From: Thermincola carboxydiphila
Lineage (GTDB): Bacteria; Bacillota; Thermincolia; Thermincolales; UBA2595
DNA: 64,000 nt
Assembly (NCBI GenBank): GCA_016841325.1
Contig: JAENZJ010000003.1
Location: 62,001 to 126,000, forward strand
Direction of reading: 5' to 3'
How positions within the stretch are numbered: position 1 is the first letter of the stretch; each line of letters starts with the position of its first letter. Shown here one piece after another: positions 61,858-64,000 of the stretch. The translations under genes were made by a program, and so were the position numbers. A model generated the notes under the pieces. It saw nothing but the letters and a program-made list of their open reading frames with translations. It was not told the DNA's origin and did no database searches.

Positions 61858-61953
61858 TTTAAGGCCCCCCTAACCTTTATATATAATCACACATTTAAAT
61901 ATATTCAGGACGGCCCGATTTGTTTCACGATTTCCAGATTTTTTTAGTAAAAA

Positions 61954-62042
61954 GAGCTATCGAGTTCGGGGACGCTGCCTTGCTGCCGGTGGTGGCAGCT
62001 TAGACTCATAGGCGGTAATGCGGAAAGTCGGTGTAATAGCTC
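61954..62042. ncRNA. Possible structured RNA element
   Basis: An 89-base segment closed by the perfect pair GAGCTAT/ATAGCTC contains GCTGCC/GGCAGC and GAGT/ACTC stems; on the minus strand it is followed by five T residues. The plus strand carries GCTTAGA and GTAATAGCTCACC in the order and near the spacing seen in the GTPase-centre region of 23S rRNA, but the pairing differs. Could be a leader of ybaB or a decayed rRNA-like piece. Confidence 0.3.
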
Positions 62043-62077
62043 ACCATATTCCATTTCCGGTCATTTCCGGAAGCCCA

Positions 62078-62311
62078 TTAGTTAAGCATTACCACATCAA
62101 AGGGAAGGTTAGCCACTATTTCCCTTACCTCAGGCATATTGTCGGGTGTGGCAAACAGTGCCACTACACCCTCACGTGAATTAACCGGTGAAAGGAATAC
62201 CAGATGGCAGTAAGCCTCCATAATCCTGGTAAACAGATGCACCTGTTCCCGTTCCATTTTAACCCTGATACATACCGACGGGTCATCAAGTTCCTGCAGG
62301 TACCTGCTCAC
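62078..62311 (-). CDS. DUF4911 family small protein
   Basis: GTG at 62311 shares GTGA with the stop of the LarA-like gene and follows GGGGAGACG. About 77 residues; VHLFTRIMEAYCHLVFLSPV, SREGVVALFATPDNMPEV and REIVANLPFDVVML match the DUF4911 pattern (small alpha/beta). Function unknown. Confidence 0.8.
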   Translation of the reverse strand: MSRYLQELDDPSVCIRVKMEREQVHLFTRIMEAYCHLVFLSPVNSREGVVALFATPDNMPEVREIVANLPFDVVMLN

Positions 62312-63606
62312 ACAACCGTCTCCCCGGTATCTCCGTGCCATTGTTTTTCACCATCTCCCCTCAATACGGGAAAGGTCAGGCCTCCCCACGGCATAATGAT
62401 CACCCGGCCCTGACCTCCCCGGTCTTTAACTGCTGCATCAGTCGCAGCCTGGAACGAACTGAAAGGTGTAAAAAAAAGTCGGGCCACATCAGCCGGTTCC
62501 ATTTCAGAAACCCAAAAAACCCGGGCCTGTTTTACCGCTTTTATGATAAAGGCTGCCTTATGCCCTCCGAGTACAAATTCTTTTCGGGTCCTCTCCTCAA
62601 GTTCCGGTAAATCAGCCGCTCCCTTTATCCAATCTTCAAAAACAGGGTCACCAAAACCTTCAGCACACCTTGCCGTTACGATAATGATACCCCCTTTGGC
62701 AGTCATTTTCAAGGCATTACTGACGGCCTTCTGGGCCTGATATACGGTGTCATCCCTGGGAGTGCCTCCAGGTGAAACAATGGTAATACCCGAAGGGCCG
62801 TCAACTTCAACCATGCACAGGCGCTTCGCAAAGGAACACCCGGCACGGTGGGCAGCAACCGGGGCACCGGCAACAACTGCAATCACTTTTTTATACTCAT
62901 TAAGGACAACATTTATAATAAAACCCAGTTTAGTCTGTCCGGCAAACTCTTCCATATCGTCTCTCACCGGGTTACCGTCCAAAATGCCGGCTGTGGTGCC
63001 ATACAGGCAGGACAACCGGTGATTATGTTCAATGGCCCGTTTACTGGCAGTCCCTATGGCAACACTTTTGGCCCCGCCAGAATAACCGGCCAGCTGGTGC
63101 AGCTCAATACTACCCAAACCTATCACCAGGTCAGCTGCTGCCACCGGGGTACTTACTGCAACCGGAGTCCCTCTCTTGGTCACCCCCAGCATCCGGTACC
63201 CCGTTTCAGTGCTGTGGACACACCTGAGCTGACCATACAGAGGCCCCATCAGGCGTTTCCTTTCCTCTTCCGTAACCGGCCTGTGGTTACCCCCTCCGAT
63301 AACTACAGTAATATTATCTTTTTTTATTCCTGCCTGCCCCAGTTCGTTACACAGGATTGGAAGCAGGGCCCCTGAAGGCAGTGTCCTGGTGTGGTCACTG
63401 ATTACAATAGCAATCTCCTCCATCCCCTGCGCCATTATCCTAAGGGGGATGCAGTCCCTGGGAGAGCGCATGCAGTTGATAACCTCCTGTTCCAGGTCTG
63501 CCACTTCCGGAAGCTGATTTGGCCTTATTTCTGTCAAATCCCAGGCATCAGGGACAACAGCCTTAGTCCAGCCATCCCCATACCTTAGGTTTATCTCCAT
63601 ACCCAA
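62308..63606 (-). CDS. larA: LarA-like nickel-dependent racemase/epimerase (DUF2088)
   Basis: A TTG at 63606 lies five bases after GGGAGGAG; ATG 63600 is the alternative, and a longer frame to 63672 has no ribosome site. About 430 residues. ISDHTRTLPS, VIGGGNHRPVTEEE, HQLAGYSGGAKSVAIGTASK, PSGITIVSPGGTPRDDTVYQ follow the LarA superfamily, which binds a nickel-pincer nucleotide and racemises lactate or other 2-hydroxyacids. Many relatives act on other substrates, and no larB, larC or larE lies here, so the substrate is open. Confidence 0.86.
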   Translation of the reverse strand: MGMEINLRYGDGWTKAVVPDAWDLTEIRPNQLPEVADLEQEVINCMRSPRDCIPLRIMAQGMEEIAIVISDHTRTLPSGALLPILCNELGQAGIKKDNITVVIGGGNHRPVTEEERKRLMGPLYGQLRCVHSTETGYRMLGVTKRGTPVAVSTPVAAADLVIGLGSIELHQLAGYSGGAKSVAIGTASKRAIEHNHRLSCLYGTTAGILDGNPVRDDMEEFAGQTKLGFIINVVLNEYKKVIAVVAGAPVAAHRAGCSFAKRLCMVEVDGPSGITIVSPGGTPRDDTVYQAQKAVSNALKMTAKGGIIIVTARCAEGFGDPVFEDWIKGAADLPELEERTRKEFVLGGHKAAFIIKAVKQARVFWVSEMEPADVARLFFTPFSSFQAATDAAVKDRGGQGRVIIMPWGGLTFPVLRGDGEKQWHGDTGETVV

Positions 63607-63709
63607 CACGTCTCCTCCCATGCTTTCCGCCATATCAATTATTTTTACCACCACATCCGGCCCTATACGCACAGGGACTGATATTTAACCCACCCCGGGG
63701 GTCAGGTTT

Positions 63710-63757
63710 AAAAAAAATACAGTCCTTTACAAAGCCAAAAGGCTCAATGTAAAGGAC
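63710..63757 (-). terminator. Terminator after the GGDEF gene
   Basis: A 10-bp stem GTCCTTTACA/TGTAAAGGAC with an inner GAGCC/GGCTT pairing is followed by TGTA and eight T residues on the minus strand. Confidence 0.85.
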
Positions 63758-63778
63758 CGTACCTGGTTAAAATTTTAT

Positions 63779-64000
63779 TCAAATTTGCCGGAGCATCTCT
63801 TCACCGGTCAATGCAGCTATCCTGGTAGCATTCCTGCCGGATTTTTTCGCATTATATAAAGCCCTGTCAGCCAAAGTGAAAAGAATGTCTGCCGAATCAC
63901 CATGTTCGGGACAGCAGGCAATTCCCGCGCTGATGGTAACCTGATTTTGGGCCGCAATGCCGTTTTCCCCATGGTGAAACCACATCCCCTCAAGGGCCTG
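63779..64000 (-). CDS. GGDEF domain protein, C-terminal end (5' beyond window)
   Basis: The frame is open to the right edge. VTISAGIACCPEHGDSADIL followed by ADRALYNAKKSGRNATRI is the end of a GGDEF (diguanylate cyclase) domain; the catalytic GGDEF motif and any sensor lie outside the window. A 14-residue tail follows. The gene ends at the terminator at 63757. Confidence 0.82.
   Translation of the reverse strand, partial: QALEGMWFHHGENGIAAQNQVTISAGIACCPEHGDSADILFTLADRALYNAKKSGRNATRIAALTGEEMLRQI

Overview
The window reads as chromosome of a spore-forming, Gram-positive anaerobe of the Clostridia/Peptococcaceae type (the general profile of Thermincola or Desulfotomaculum relatives; this is inference from gene content, no taxonomic search was run). 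Reasons: two CotE-type spore coat proteins, YheC/YheD-type ATP-grasp proteins, LysM proteins, strong AGGAGG ribosome sites with many TTG/GTG starts, a selenocysteine tRNA, a membrane-bound NiFe hydrogenase and a very large set of exported multiheme c-type cytochromes. GC is moderate and nearly all genes from 1 to 25.6 kb lie on the minus strand.

Layout. (1) 1-2.9 kb: 5' part of a large surface protein of Ig-like/invasin-like repeats, running off the left edge. (2) 3.2-24.0 kb: a cytochrome island on the minus strand. It holds seven multiheme cytochromes (6, 24, 14, 6, 17, 12 and 10 canonical CxxCH motifs, 89 in total, plus three CX3CH/CX4CH motifs). Two of them have a NapC/NirT-like membrane anchor suited to taking electrons from menaquinol. 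A three-gene module, TPR protein - NHL propeller - six-heme cytochrome, occurs twice. Between the cytochromes lie a B12-binding radical SAM protein fused to a LuxE-like domain, and an O-antigen-ligase-like protein with a TPR tail. A polyprenyl diphosphate synthase (quinone tail) and TatA follow. (3) 25.8-42.1 kb: tRNA-Sec, a c-di-GMP turnover protein (Cache-HAMP-GGDEF-HD-GYP), an amino-acid ABC importer, three DMT-type transporters, a LysM protein, a class II aldolase, a GDYXXLXY protein beside a decayed DUF2157 gene, an ABC-2 exporter operon and several very small genes. (4) 42.4-52.7 kb: a plus-strand spore-coat-like locus: two CotE paralogues, four YheC/D ATP-grasp genes (the third interrupted by an in-frame TAA), an ATP-grasp/amidoligase fusion and a Gly/Tyr/Pro-rich small protein, followed by a convergent MurF. 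(5) 53.2-60.6 kb: a NiFe uptake hydrogenase operon (small, large, protease, FeS, NrfD) with a well-matched sigma-54 promoter, preceded by a sigma-54 activator that carries a degenerate FeFe-hydrogenase sensor domain. (6) 60.8-64 kb: YbaB, DUF4911, a LarA-like enzyme and the end of a GGDEF protein.

How it fits together: the hydrogenase and NapC-like cytochromes could feed menaquinol electrons into the wall-crossing multiheme cytochromes (extracellular electron transfer), with the NHL/TPR proteins as accessory surface factors. The most promising undescribed system is the ATP-grasp/amidoligase array next to CotE. It looks like a ribosome-independent peptide-bond-forming pathway acting on spore coat material, possibly on the neighbouring Tyr/Gly/Pro-rich protein.
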